This document shows, piece by piece, positions 9,079-17,328 of a stretch of DNA of 64,000 bases; within the stretch, counting starts at the first letter, position 1; each line of letters starts with the position of its first letter. The position numbers and the translations under genes are program-made. The DNA comes from an uncultured delta proteobacterium (GTDB lineage Bacteria > Myxococcota_A > UBA9160 > JAFDET01): the NCBI GenBank assembly GCA_947259215.1, contig CAMYLJ010000010.1, forward strand, positions 101,899 to 165,898, given 5' to 3'. The notes under the pieces are model-generated. The model searched no databases. It was not told the origin of the DNA and saw only the letters and a list, made by a program, of their open reading frames with translations.

Positions 9079-10562
9079 GGCCGCTCCTTCGGCCAGGTGT
9101 GTACCGGCTCGCCCGACGCCGAGTGCGCCTGGTAGCGCTCCACCATCGCGGCCAGCGCCTCGTCCCGCGAGCCGTGGGCCTCGAACGCCTCGACGGTGTC
9201 GCGCTGCCAGCGCGAGCCGGTCTGGCCCGTGTCGGTGCGGGCGGCGATCACCGCCAGCAGCTCCCGTGCCTCGTCGGTGTCCACCCCCGCGCTCTCCAGG
9301 CCCGCCTGCGCCACCGGCAGCAGGCGGTGGATCAAGGTGCCGGCGCGCACGGGCTGGGGCGAGGGCGGAATCCGCGAGGGCCAGAGCAGCATGGCCTCGA
9401 GGCCGTGCTGCGCCGCCCGGTAGAAGTTGCGCTCGGCGTGCACGAAGGGAAGCGCCGTCGTCATCCAGTTCACCTGCTCGCGCAGGCCGAAGACGAGGCC
9501 CACCGCGAAGGCCATGTTGGCCTGCATGTCCAGCAGCGAGGGGCCCGACGGCAGGCAGCGCAGCTCGATGCGCAGGTGTCCCCCGCCCTTGGGGTCGTAG
9601 ATCGCGCGGTTCCAGCGCCACACCGTGCCGTGGTGCAGGCGCACCTCGCGCAGCTCGGGGACGCCGCCGGCGCGCACGCAGGCCAGGGCGTCCTCGTGGC
9701 CCGCGATCGGCAGCAATGGCGCGTGCAGCGCCGCGGTCTCGGCGAAGAGCTCGAGCGCGCCCTCGCGCACCCAGCCGTTGCCGAAGGAGACGCGCGCCGG
9801 GCGCCAGGCCTCCGACACCTCGTCGCGCTCGTCCACCGCCTGCTTGAAGAGCGCGATCCGGGTCTCCTCCCACAGGCCGTGGCGCAGGAAGAAGGGCGAG
9901 TTGCCCGCCACCGCCAGCAGCGGGGCACTCGCGATCTGGGCCGCGTTGTAGCTGTCGGCGAAGGCCGCGGGCTCGACGCGCAGGTGGATCTGCATCGACG
10001 TGTTGGCGCCCTCGAAGGTGACGTCGTCGCAGGTGATGGAGAGCGGGTCGTTGCCGTCGATCTCCACGTCGAAGCGTGAGTGGCGCAGGTGCCGGATGCC
10101 CTTGGAGAGGGCGCGGTAGCGCGGCAGATCGGTCATGGCGTCGGACTGCACGTCGGCCGGGCCGAGGGTCGGCAGGATCCCGATCGGCAGCGGCCGCCCG
10201 CCGTGGGGCTCCGCCGCCCGGCCCACGCACTCCAGCAGCTCGCGGAACTGATCCCCCAGGCACGCGAACGGGCGGCCGGCCACCCGGCACGGGTGGGTCA
10301 TGAACTCCAGGTTGAAGCGGTTCAGCTCCACCGTGACGCGGGGATCGCCGCATGCCTCCACGACCTCGAGGTTTCGCAGCACGGGGCGGCTGCCCGGTCC
10401 CACCAGGCAGAGCTCGAGCTCGGCGCCCAGCGAGGGCGGGCCCGCGCCGAAGCCGGGGCGGGCGAGCAGCTCCGCCAGGGCCCGCAGGCCCCGCTCGAGC
10501 TGGTTGCCGAAGGCCCGGTAGTCCTCGGGCTCGAAGGATTCCTTGTCGATCTCGAGGCCCAT
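9075..10562 (-). CDS. GCS2-type glutamate-cysteine ligase-like carboxylate-amine ligase
   Basis: The 495-residue protein resembles the plant/alphaproteobacterial-type glutamate-cysteine ligase and carboxylate-amine ligase superfamily. Recognisable parts are an N-terminal GAELELCLV strand, VELNRFNLEFMTHP (Mg/ATP Glu and Asn residues), GANTSMQIHLRV and LRIELRCLPSGPS near residue 340. Such enzymes use ATP to join a glutamate gamma-carboxyl to an amine. The ATG before GLEIDKESFE is preferred to upstream codons because the upstream translation runs into the operator region. Whether it makes gamma-glutamylcysteine or another amide is open. It is divergent from the RHH regulator gene. Confidence 0.85.
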   Translation of the reverse strand: MGLEIDKESFEPEDYRAFGNQLERGLRALAELLARPGFGAGPPSLGAELELCLVGPGSRPVLRNLEVVEACGDPRVTVELNRFNLEFMTHPCRVAGRPFACLGDQFRELLECVGRAAEPHGGRPLPIGILPTLGPADVQSDAMTDLPRYRALSKGIRHLRHSRFDVEIDGNDPLSITCDDVTFEGANTSMQIHLRVEPAAFADSYNAAQIASAPLLAVAGNSPFFLRHGLWEETRIALFKQAVDERDEVSEAWRPARVSFGNGWVREGALELFAETAALHAPLLPIAGHEDALACVRAGGVPELREVRLHHGTVWRWNRAIYDPKGGGHLRIELRCLPSGPSLLDMQANMAFAVGLVFGLREQVNWMTTALPFVHAERNFYRAAQHGLEAMLLWPSRIPPSPQPVRAGTLIHRLLPVAQAGLESAGVDTDEARELLAVIAARTDTGQTGSRWQRDTVEAFEAHGSRDEALAAMVERYQAHSASGEPVHTWPKERP

Positions 10563-10635
10563 GGTCGGGTCTGGAGATAGCACCGGGGCGCGTTCTCGGA
10601 AGGTCCGAGAGCTCATCCCAACTCCCCGCGGGTGT

Positions 10636-10681
10636 ATCACATTGTGATTGACCTGAATCACAGTCCGTGATACATGGTGAT
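10636..10681. promoter_or_regulatory. Operator array of ATCAC/GTGAT half-sites
   Basis: Five copies of one half-site lie at 10636 (ATCAC), 10644 (GTGAT), 10657 (ATCAC), 10667 (GTGAT) and 10677 (GTGAT). The outer parts form an inverted repeat: TGTATCAC at 10633-10640 pairs with GTGATACA at 10667-10674, and TGTGATT with AATCACA inside. The last two half-sites are exactly ten bases apart, one helical turn, as expected for ribbon-helix-helix dimers binding side by side. The array lies between the divergent ligase and the RHH gene and ends next to the RHH start codon. Confidence 0.65.
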
Positions 10682-10683
10682 CC

Positions 10684-11301
10684 ATGAGCCATCACGACTT
10701 CGAGCGCAGGCAGCGCGACCGCGAGGAGCGGCAGCGCGAACGGGCGGAGCGCCAGCGCGAACGAGCCCGACGGCGGGCGGAGCGCGAGCGCCATCACGGC
10801 GAGCGGAAGGAGAAGGTCTTGCACACGCGCATCTCCGAGCAGCTTTCGGACGACATCCGCCGCATGGCGGAGGAGCTTCGGGTGCCGGTCTCCAACCTGG
10901 TGCGCAACGTTCTCGAGGAGACGTTCAGCGTGGTGGAGACCGTCAGCGAGAACGTGGGCGAGCTGCTGGAGGAGGTGCTGGACGAGACCGAGGTGGCGCG
11001 CAGCCGCTACCGTGGCCGCCGCCGGCGGCACCGCCGACACTGGCACCACGACGAGGCGGGCCCCGTGGATGCGGAGGAGGCAGCCGATGCCGCCGAGGCG
11101 GCCGACGCCGAGCCGGACGCGGCGCCCCGGCCGGAATTCCCGGACGTCCTGGGCTGGCAGCCGCTGCTGCTGAACCGCGACGCCGACTGCGGCGACTGCG
11201 GTCGCGGCGTGCCCCGGGGCGAGCGCGCCTTCGTCGGCGTGGGCGCCCAGGGCCTCTCCTCCACGGTCCTGTGCCGGGAGTGCACGGAGGCTCGGGGCTA
11301 G
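10684..11301 (+). CDS. Ribbon-helix-helix regulator with C-terminal zinc ribbon
   Basis: A 205-residue protein of unusual layout. Residues 1-45 are almost all Arg, Glu, Gln and His. Residues 44-82 (KVLHTRISEQLSDDIRRMAEELRVPVSNLVRNVLEETF, given here only as the domain location) form a CopG/MetJ-like ribbon-helix-helix. Residues 107-123 are a basic/His patch, then an acidic Ala/Glu linker. Residues 165-202 hold a four-Cys zinc ribbon (C169, C172, C197, C200). No ribosome site is seen before the ATG, and an operator-like half-site ends three bases upstream, so autoregulation is likely. It probably represses itself and the divergent ligase/hydrolase pair; the zinc ribbon could sense metal or redox. 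Confidence 0.82.
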   Translation: MSHHDFERRQRDREERQRERAERQRERARRRAERERHHGERKEKVLHTRISEQLSDDIRRMAEELRVPVSNLVRNVLEETFSVVETVSENVGELLEEVLDETEVARSRYRGRRRRHRRHWHHDEAGPVDAEEAADAAEAADAEPDAAPRPEFPDVLGWQPLLLNRDADCGDCGRGVPRGERAFVGVGAQGLSSTVLCRECTEARG

Positions 11302-11407
11302 CCGCGGCGGGCGCCACCGCGCGCGAGCCACCTGCCACCCCCGGCGCGGTCGGGCCCCTCCGAGCGGCCGGGCGCTACACTCCCACATTCGCAAGGAGAA
11401 CGTGCGG

Positions 11408-12580
11408 ATGCGCCGAGTCGCGGCGGTGGCCGTCTTTCTCACGCTCCTGTCCGGGGTCGTGGTGGGCGGCCACCTCTACATCCTCCAACGCCTGGTGGAC
11501 GAGCCTGGCCTGCCGGAGCCCTGGCGGGGCTGGGCCGCGGCCGCGGTGACCCTGCTGGCCGCCAGCCTGGTGCTCCAGCCGATCTCCGAGCGCCTGCTGC
11601 GCCCGCCGATCTCGCGGCTCCTCGCCTGGCCCGCCGCCCTCTGGATGGGCTTCGCCTTCCTGCTGCTGATCCTGCTGGCAGCGACGGACCTGATCCTCGG
11701 TCTGGGTGGGGCCGCCGCCTGGGCGGCCGGCGCCGAGGCCCCCGATCCCGTGGCGGCTGCGCGCACCCGGGCGGGCGCGGTGCTGCTGGTGGCGCTCCTC
11801 GCCGGTGCGGCCGGCGTGCGCGGCGCCCTGCGACCGCCGCGAGTGCGCCGGGTCGAGATCCTGCTGGCGCGCTGGCCCCGCGCCCTCGACGGCCTGCGCA
11901 TCGTGCAGATCTCGGACATCCACATCGGCCCGCTGCTCGACGGCGCCTTCGCGCGCACGCTGACGGAGCAAGTGAACGCGCTCCAGCCGGATCTGGTGGC
12001 CGTGACCGGCGACCTGGTGGACGGAAGCGTGCGCAGCGTGGGCGATCAGGTGGAGCCCTTCGCGGACCTGCGCGCGCGCCACGGCGTCTTCTTCGTGACC
12101 GGCAACCACGACCACTACTCCGGGGCGCGCTCCTGGGTCGGGCGCGTGCAGGAGCTCGGCATGCGCCCGCTGCGCAACGAGCACGTCGCGATCGAGCACG
12201 GGGACGGCGTCTTCGACCTGGCGGGCGTGGACGACCACCACGGCTCCTGGGTGAGTCCCGACGGCGGCGAGGATCTGGACGCGGCGCTGTCCGAGCGCGA
12301 TCCCGCGCGCCCGTGCGTGCTCCTGGCCCACGATCCGTCCACCTTCAAGCGTGCGGCCGGGCGCGTGGACCTCCAGCTCTCCGGCCACACCCACGGTGGG
12401 CAGATCTGGCCCTTCAAGTACCTGGTCAAGCTGGCGGTGCCCTTCGTGGCCGGGCTCTACGAGCGTGACGGGTCGCGGCTGTACGTGAGCTGCGGGACGG
12501 GCTTCTGGGGACCGCCGATGCGGATCGGCGCCCCCGCCGAGATCACGGAGATCACGCTGCGCGCCGGCGCCGAGGCCTGA
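11408..12580 (+). CDS. Membrane-anchored metallophosphoesterase
   Basis: This 390-residue protein has about five N-terminal hydrophobic segments (residues 1-150) and then a calcineurin-like phosphoesterase domain. The metal motifs are ISDIHIG, TGDLVDG, TGNHDHYSG, LLAHDP and SGHTHGGQIW. Relatives include YaeI-type UDP-sugar or phospholipid phosphodiesterases, so lipid-linked substrates are plausible. AAGGAG at 11393-11398 is nine bases from this ATG and only three from a GTG at 11402, which decides the start. The DAHP synthase gene follows two bases after the stop. Confidence 0.9.
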   Translation: MRRVAAVAVFLTLLSGVVVGGHLYILQRLVDEPGLPEPWRGWAAAAVTLLAASLVLQPISERLLRPPISRLLAWPAALWMGFAFLLLILLAATDLILGLGGAAAWAAGAEAPDPVAAARTRAGAVLLVALLAGAAGVRGALRPPRVRRVEILLARWPRALDGLRIVQISDIHIGPLLDGAFARTLTEQVNALQPDLVAVTGDLVDGSVRSVGDQVEPFADLRARHGVFFVTGNHDHYSGARSWVGRVQELGMRPLRNEHVAIEHGDGVFDLAGVDDHHGSWVSPDGGEDLDAALSERDPARPCVLLAHDPSTFKRAAGRVDLQLSGHTHGGQIWPFKYLVKLAVPFVAGLYERDGSRLYVSCGTGFWGPPMRIGAPAEITEITLRAGAEA

Positions 12581-12582
12581 GC

Positions 12583-13650
12583 ATGCTGTACCAGACCGAC
12601 GACCTGCGCATCCAGAACATCCGGCCGCTGCTGCCGCCGGCCATCCTGATGGAGGAGCTCCCGATCACGGAGAAGAGCTCCACCACCATCGCCGAGGGCC
12701 GCAACCAGGCGGCGGCCATCCTGCACGGGAGCGACGACCGGCTGCTGGTGGTGGTCGGGCCCTGCTCGATCCACGATCCCGAGGCGGCCGTCGAGTATGG
12801 CGAGCGGCTCCACGCCCTGGCCGACGAGCTGGCGGGCGACCTGCTGCTCTTCATGCGCGTCTACTTCGAGAAGCCGCGCACCACCGTGGGCTGGAAGGGG
12901 CTGATCAACGACCCGAACCTGGACGAGAGCTTCGTGATCAACGAGGGCCTGCGACACGCCCGCGGTCTGCTCTGCCGGCTCGGAGAGCTGGGTCTTCCGG
13001 CGGGCTGCGAGTTCCTGGACCCGATCACGCCCCAGTTCATCGCAGACCTGGTCTCCTGGGGCGCCATCGGTGCGCGCACGTCCGAGAGCCAGGTGCACCG
13101 GGAGCTGGCCTCGGGACTGTCCATGCCGGTGGGCTTCAAGAACGCCACCGACGGCGGCGTCCAGGCCGCCATCGACGGCATGGGCTCCGCGGCGCATCCC
13201 CACCACTTCCTGTCGGTCACGAAGCAGGGCGTCGCGGCGATTGTCGGCACCGCCGGGAACCCCGACACCCACGTCATCCTGCGCGGAGGCGCGAGCGGCC
13301 CCAATTACGACGCCGCCAGCCTCGAGGCCGTCGCGGATCAGCTCCGCGCCGTGAACCTGCCCCACCGCATGATGGTCGACTGCAGCCACGGCAACAGCCG
13401 CAAGGACCACGCGCGCCAGCCCGAGGTGGCCGGCGAGGTGGCCCGTCAGGTGGCCGCGGGAAGCGATCTCGTGATGGGCGTCATGCTCGAGAGCTTCCTG
13501 GTGGAGGGCCGCCAGGACATCCAGCCCGGTCGCGAGCTGACCCACGGACAGAGCGTGACCGACGCCTGCATGAACTGGGAGCACACCGTGCCCGTGCTCC
13601 AGCAGCTGGCCGACGCCGTCCGCAGCCGCCGCGCGGCCCGCGGCTCCTAA
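12583..13650 (+). CDS. aroG: 3-deoxy-7-phosphoheptulonate synthase, class I
   Basis: A complete 355-residue class I DAHP synthase, the first step of aromatic amino acid synthesis (PEP plus erythrose 4-phosphate). Diagnostic segments are VVVGPCSIHDPEAA, RVYFEKPRTTVGWKGLINDP, GARTSESQVHRELASGLSMPVGFKN, ILRGG and MVDCSHGNS. It is the length of the E. coli AroF/G/H enzymes and keeps the N-terminal extension that carries feedback inhibition in that group. Which aromatic amino acid controls it cannot be read from sequence alone. It probably shares a transcript with the phosphoesterase gene. Confidence 0.95.
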   Translation: MLYQTDDLRIQNIRPLLPPAILMEELPITEKSSTTIAEGRNQAAAILHGSDDRLLVVVGPCSIHDPEAAVEYGERLHALADELAGDLLLFMRVYFEKPRTTVGWKGLINDPNLDESFVINEGLRHARGLLCRLGELGLPAGCEFLDPITPQFIADLVSWGAIGARTSESQVHRELASGLSMPVGFKNATDGGVQAAIDGMGSAAHPHHFLSVTKQGVAAIVGTAGNPDTHVILRGGASGPNYDAASLEAVADQLRAVNLPHRMMVDCSHGNSRKDHARQPEVAGEVARQVAAGSDLVMGVMLESFLVEGRQDIQPGRELTHGQSVTDACMNWEHTVPVLQQLADAVRSRRAARGS

Positions 13651-13666
13651 GGACAGACGCCGCCGC

Positions 13667-15559
13667 GTGGTGGCCCGCGTGCGACGCGTCCTGCTCGTGG
13701 CCATGGGGGGGCTGGGGCTCCTCCTCGTGGTCGCGCCGAAGCCGTGGAGTGCCACGACCGGCCCGGGGTTCTTCGCGACCCCGGAGCGCAGCATCGCGGA
13801 GACGGTGCTGGTGGCGGGCTGGTGGGCGGGCGTCGCCAACCTCGTGCTGCTGGCCGCGCTGTGGGGGACGGCCCGCCGCTGGCTCGCGCGGTCCTCGCCG
13901 CCGCGCCCCGGGCCGGCGCCGCCGCGGGTCGGTCGCGCGTTCGTCGCGCTGGTGCTCGCCGCCGTGGCGCTGGCCGCGGCGCTGCGCCTGCCCCTGGCCG
14001 GGAAGAGCCTCTGGTGGGACGAGCTCTGGTCGCTGAAGCGCGTCATGGTCGGCTACCACGAGCCGGACCCGGACGATCCGGAACAGCTGGTCTTCCACGC
14101 GGTGCGTCCCCACTGGACGCTCTGGCACTACAAGAAGCCCACCAACCACGTGCTGTACAGCGCGGCGGCGCGGGTCTCCAACGCGGGCTGGCGCCTCGCG
14201 ACGGGTGCCGAGGCGGGCGCCTTCGACGAGCTGGCCCTGCGGCTGCCGGCGCTGCTGGCCAGCCTGCTGGCGGTTGCGGGCGTGGCGTTCCTGGCGCGCG
14301 AGTGGGGCTACCCGCGCGCCGGCGTGGCGGCGGCCTTCCTGCTGGCGCTCCACCCGTGGCACGTGCGTCACGGGAGCGAAGCGCGGGGCTACGGCTTCGT
14401 GGTGCTGGGCACCATCGCCGCCTGCTGGCTGCTGACGCGCGCGCTGGCCAGCGACCGCTGGCGCTACTGGGGGCCCTACGCGGTCGTGGTGTGGCTGCTC
14501 TTCTGGACCCATCCCTTCACGGCCTATCTCTCGGGGTCGCTGGCCATCTTCGCCGGCGCGGGAATCGCCACGGCGCCGCGCGGGCGGCGGGCGGGCGGAC
14601 TGGCGCGGCTCGCCGCGGTCCACGTGCTGGCGGCGGTGGCGGTGCTGGTCGTGATGGCGCCGAACCTGGCGCAGACGCCGCTCTTCACCGACATCAACGC
14701 GCCTTCGGCCGGGCGCGTGGTGCGGCCCGGGCAGGTGAAGATGGTGGTGGCGGGGCTCATGACCGGGCTCCCGCGCTCGAACCCGAAGCGCGAGCCCGAC
14801 CGCGCGGGCTTTCCCAGCCTGCGCGACCGCGCCGAGGCGCACGCGTGGCTCACGCCCGTCGTCTACGCGGGCCTGCCGCTGCTGCTGGGGGTCGGGCTCT
14901 TCGGGGTCGTGCGCAGGCGCGGTCCCGGGCGCTGGGTCGCCCCGGGCCTGGTGGCGGCCGCGCCCCTGGCGCTGGGGGCAGCCTGGGTCGGAGATCAGTT
15001 CTTCCACCCGCGCTTCGTGATGTACGGGCTCGTGCCGGTGGCGCTGCTTCTTCCCATCGGGATCGAGACGCTGCTCGCCGCTGCGGCGCGCGGCCGGCCG
15101 CAGCGCGAACGGATCCTGGTCGTCGTCGGACTCGCCGCGGGTGTGGCGGCGTTCGCCGCCTTCGTGGCGGCCCAGGACGCGCTGCTGGTGCGCCGACCGA
15201 TCGCCCCCATGCGCGACGCGGCGGCGCTGGCGCGCGGCGACGCCGGCGCTGCTCCGGGCGACCCCCTGCGCATCGGCTACGGCCTGGGCGGCGACCTGCT
15301 GCAGCTCTACGATCCGTGGATCGTGCACGTCTCGAGCGCCGAGGCCGTGGCGGAGCAGGTGGCCCGGGCGCGCGCCGAAGAGCGGCCCCTCTACGTGATC
15401 TACGGCCATCCGGGTCACAACCGCACCCGCTTCGGCGACGGCTTCCGCTATCTGGACGACCCGGCGCTCTTCCAGGAGCTGGGTCGCTTCGACGGCGTCG
15501 AGCCGCGCTTCACCTTCCGCGTGCTGCGCTACACGGGCGCCCCGCTGGACGCGTCGTGA
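13667..15559 (+). CDS. GT39-like integral-membrane glycosyltransferase
   Basis: This 630-residue multi-spanning protein has the ArnT/PMT-like (GT39) organisation: a first TM, an early periplasmic loop with the acidic motif WWDELWS near residue 123, then about ten hydrophobic helices and a C-terminal soluble domain (about 490-630). Such enzymes move a sugar from a polyprenyl-phosphate donor in the periplasm. It starts with GTG 16 bases after the DAHP synthase stop. Its stop overlaps the GTG of the SGNH hydrolase, which in turn overlaps the GT2 gene, so three envelope genes are coupled. Confidence 0.85.
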   Translation: MVARVRRVLLVAMGGLGLLLVVAPKPWSATTGPGFFATPERSIAETVLVAGWWAGVANLVLLAALWGTARRWLARSSPPRPGPAPPRVGRAFVALVLAAVALAAALRLPLAGKSLWWDELWSLKRVMVGYHEPDPDDPEQLVFHAVRPHWTLWHYKKPTNHVLYSAAARVSNAGWRLATGAEAGAFDELALRLPALLASLLAVAGVAFLAREWGYPRAGVAAAFLLALHPWHVRHGSEARGYGFVVLGTIAACWLLTRALASDRWRYWGPYAVVVWLLFWTHPFTAYLSGSLAIFAGAGIATAPRGRRAGGLARLAAVHVLAAVAVLVVMAPNLAQTPLFTDINAPSAGRVVRPGQVKMVVAGLMTGLPRSNPKREPDRAGFPSLRDRAEAHAWLTPVVYAGLPLLLGVGLFGVVRRRGPGRWVAPGLVAAAPLALGAAWVGDQFFHPRFVMYGLVPVALLLPIGIETLLAAAARGRPQRERILVVVGLAAGVAAFAAFVAAQDALLVRRPIAPMRDAAALARGDAGAAPGDPLRIGYGLGGDLLQLYDPWIVHVSSAEAVAEQVARARAEERPLYVIYGHPGHNRTRFGDGFRYLDDPALFQELGRFDGVEPRFTFRVLRYTGAPLDAS

Positions 15560-16587
15560 GCGGACTCCTGGGACGACTCGCGCTCGCGCTGGCGGCGACC
15601 GCGTTCGCGCTCGGCCTGGGCGAGGCGTACCTGCGCGTCGCCGCTCCCGAGTGGGCGCCGCAGCACGCCGAGCGAGTGTTCTGGAGCCACGACCCGCTCC
15701 TCGGCTGGGCGCATCGGCCCGGCGAGAGCGGCGTGCTGCGGCATCCGGACTTCGCGGTCGCGGTGACGATCAGCGCGCGGGGACTGCGCGATCGCGACTA
15801 CCCGCTGGAGCGCGTGCCGGGTCGCCGGCGCATGCTGGTGCTCGGCGACTCCTTCGCTTGGGGCTTCGGGGTCGAGCAGCGCGAGATCCTGTCGGAGCGC
15901 ATCGAGGCGCGGCATCCGCAGTGGGAGATCATCAACGCGGGCGTGAGCGGCTACGGGACCGACCAGCAGCTGCTCTGGCTGCGCGAGCGCGGGCTGGCCT
16001 TCCGGCCCGACTGGGTGCTGCTCCTGCTGCACCCGAACGACGTGGACGACAACGCGGCGGCGCGCCGTTACGGCTACCCGAAGCCGCACTTCGTGCCAGG
16101 GCCCGACGGGCTCGAGCTCGCGGGTGTCCCGGTGCCGCCCCTCGGCTGGCGGGAACGCGCGCGGCGCTTCCTGAAACAGCGGTCCTACCTGTGGAACCGG
16201 GTGCAGCACCTGCGGCTCGTGAACGACGCGGCGGCCGCGGTGCCACCGGACCCGGCGCCGGCGAGCTTCGCCGTGACGGCCGCGCTGCTGGAGGCGCTCC
16301 ACGAGCTGGTGGCGGCGAACGGCGCGCGCCTCGCCGTGGCGAGCACGCCGGGCGAGCCCTGGCTGCGCCGCGCCCTGGCCGACACCCTGGCGCCGCTCGG
16401 GGTGCCCTATCTTTCCCTCGACGACGCGTTCCGCGGCCAGCCGCGGGACGCGGTCAAGTTCGCCCACGACCCCCACTGGAACGCGGCGGGTCACGCGCTG
16501 GCGGCCGACGCGGTGGAGGCGTTCCTGCAGACGCAGGGCATCCTCGCCGGCGCGGCTCTGGCGTCGCCGCAGCAGGAGTCCCCGTGA
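15556..16587 (+). CDS. SGNH/GDSL-family hydrolase or O-acetyltransferase-like protein
   Basis: A 343-residue protein with an N-terminal signal anchor (about residues 5-25) and a periplasmic SGNH domain. All four blocks are visible: GDSFAWGFG (Ser), NAGVSGYGT (Gly), HPNDVDDN (Asn) and DPHWNAAGH (Asp/His). Members act as esterases or as acyl transferases on extracellular polysaccharides (compare AlgJ/AlgX). Being translationally coupled to a GT39-like enzyme upstream and a GT2 downstream makes a role in decorating or de-esterifying a surface glycan likely. Confidence 0.87.
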   Translation: MSGLLGRLALALAATAFALGLGEAYLRVAAPEWAPQHAERVFWSHDPLLGWAHRPGESGVLRHPDFAVAVTISARGLRDRDYPLERVPGRRRMLVLGDSFAWGFGVEQREILSERIEARHPQWEIINAGVSGYGTDQQLLWLRERGLAFRPDWVLLLLHPNDVDDNAAARRYGYPKPHFVPGPDGLELAGVPVPPLGWRERARRFLKQRSYLWNRVQHLRLVNDAAAAVPPDPAPASFAVTAALLEALHELVAANGARLAVASTPGEPWLRRALADTLAPLGVPYLSLDDAFRGQPRDAVKFAHDPHWNAAGHALAADAVEAFLQTQGILAGAALASPQQESP

Positions 16588-17327
16588 CGAGCGTCGCCAT
16601 CTTCATTCCGTCCTACAACGCCGCCAAGACGCTGCCGAGCGTGGTGGAGCGGATTCCCGAGGAGCTGTGGCCGGCCATCGCGGCCGTCTTCGTCATCAAC
16701 GACGGCAGCCAGGACGACACCGACTCCGTGGTGGAGAGCCTCGCCGAGCGCTTCCCGAAGCTGCGGCTCGTGTCGCGCCAGCCCAACCGCGGCTACGGGG
16801 CCGCGGTGCGCGAGGGCCTGCGCCGCTGCGTGGAGGAGACCGACGCCGAAACCGTCACCTGCCTGCACGCCGACGGCCAGTACCCGCCGGAGTCGATCGC
16901 GGCCTTCGTGGCCCACATGGCTGCGAACGGGGTGGACGTCCTCCAGGGCTCGCGCCACAAGGCGGGCACCGCCCTCGAGGGCGGCATGCCGAAGTACAAG
17001 TGGCTGGCGGGGAAGGTCCTGACCTGGCTGGAGAACAAGACCTTCGGGCTCCAGATGACCGACTACCACTCGGGCTTCATGCTCTACAGCCGGCGCGCCG
17101 CCACGCAGATCCCCTTCGAAGAGTTGTCCCACTACTTCGACTTCGACCTGGAGGTGATCGCCAGCGCGCGGTCCCGCGGCCTGGTGGTGGACGAGCTGGG
17201 GATCCCCACCCGCTACGCCGACGAGGAGTCTCACCTGAACCCGATCTGGTACGGGCTCCGCTGCCTGCGGGTGATGCTGCGCTACCGGCTGGGGCGCTAC
17301 CGGCCGGCCCTGGCGCCGAGCTCGTGA
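16584..17327 (+). CDS. Family 2 glycosyltransferase
   Basis: A soluble GT2 enzyme of 247 residues with the GT-A fold: IFIPSYNAAKTLPSVV, VINDGSQDDT, the DXD-like HADGQYPPE and a C-terminal helix pair. It resembles polyprenyl-phosphate sugar transferases that provide the lipid-linked donor used by GT39 enzymes. The GTG start overlaps the SGNH stop (GTGA). It has no transmembrane helix, so it would act on the inner face of the membrane. It ends one base before the convergent epimerase stop. Confidence 0.9.
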   Translation: MTSVAIFIPSYNAAKTLPSVVERIPEELWPAIAAVFVINDGSQDDTDSVVESLAERFPKLRLVSRQPNRGYGAAVREGLRRCVEETDAETVTCLHADGQYPPESIAAFVAHMAANGVDVLQGSRHKAGTALEGGMPKYKWLAGKVLTWLENKTFGLQMTDYHSGFMLYSRRAATQIPFEELSHYFDFDLEVIASARSRGLVVDELGIPTRYADEESHLNPIWYGLRCLRVMLRYRLGRYRPALAPSS

Positions 17328-17328
17328 G

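Noticed and set aside
10674..10676. ATG at 10674 as a gene start near the RHH operator
   Set aside because: It opens another frame with no domain; the RHH frame starts at 10684.
11402..11407. GTG at 11402 as phosphoesterase start
   Set aside because: The ribosome site is only three bases away, too close; the ATG at 11408 fits.
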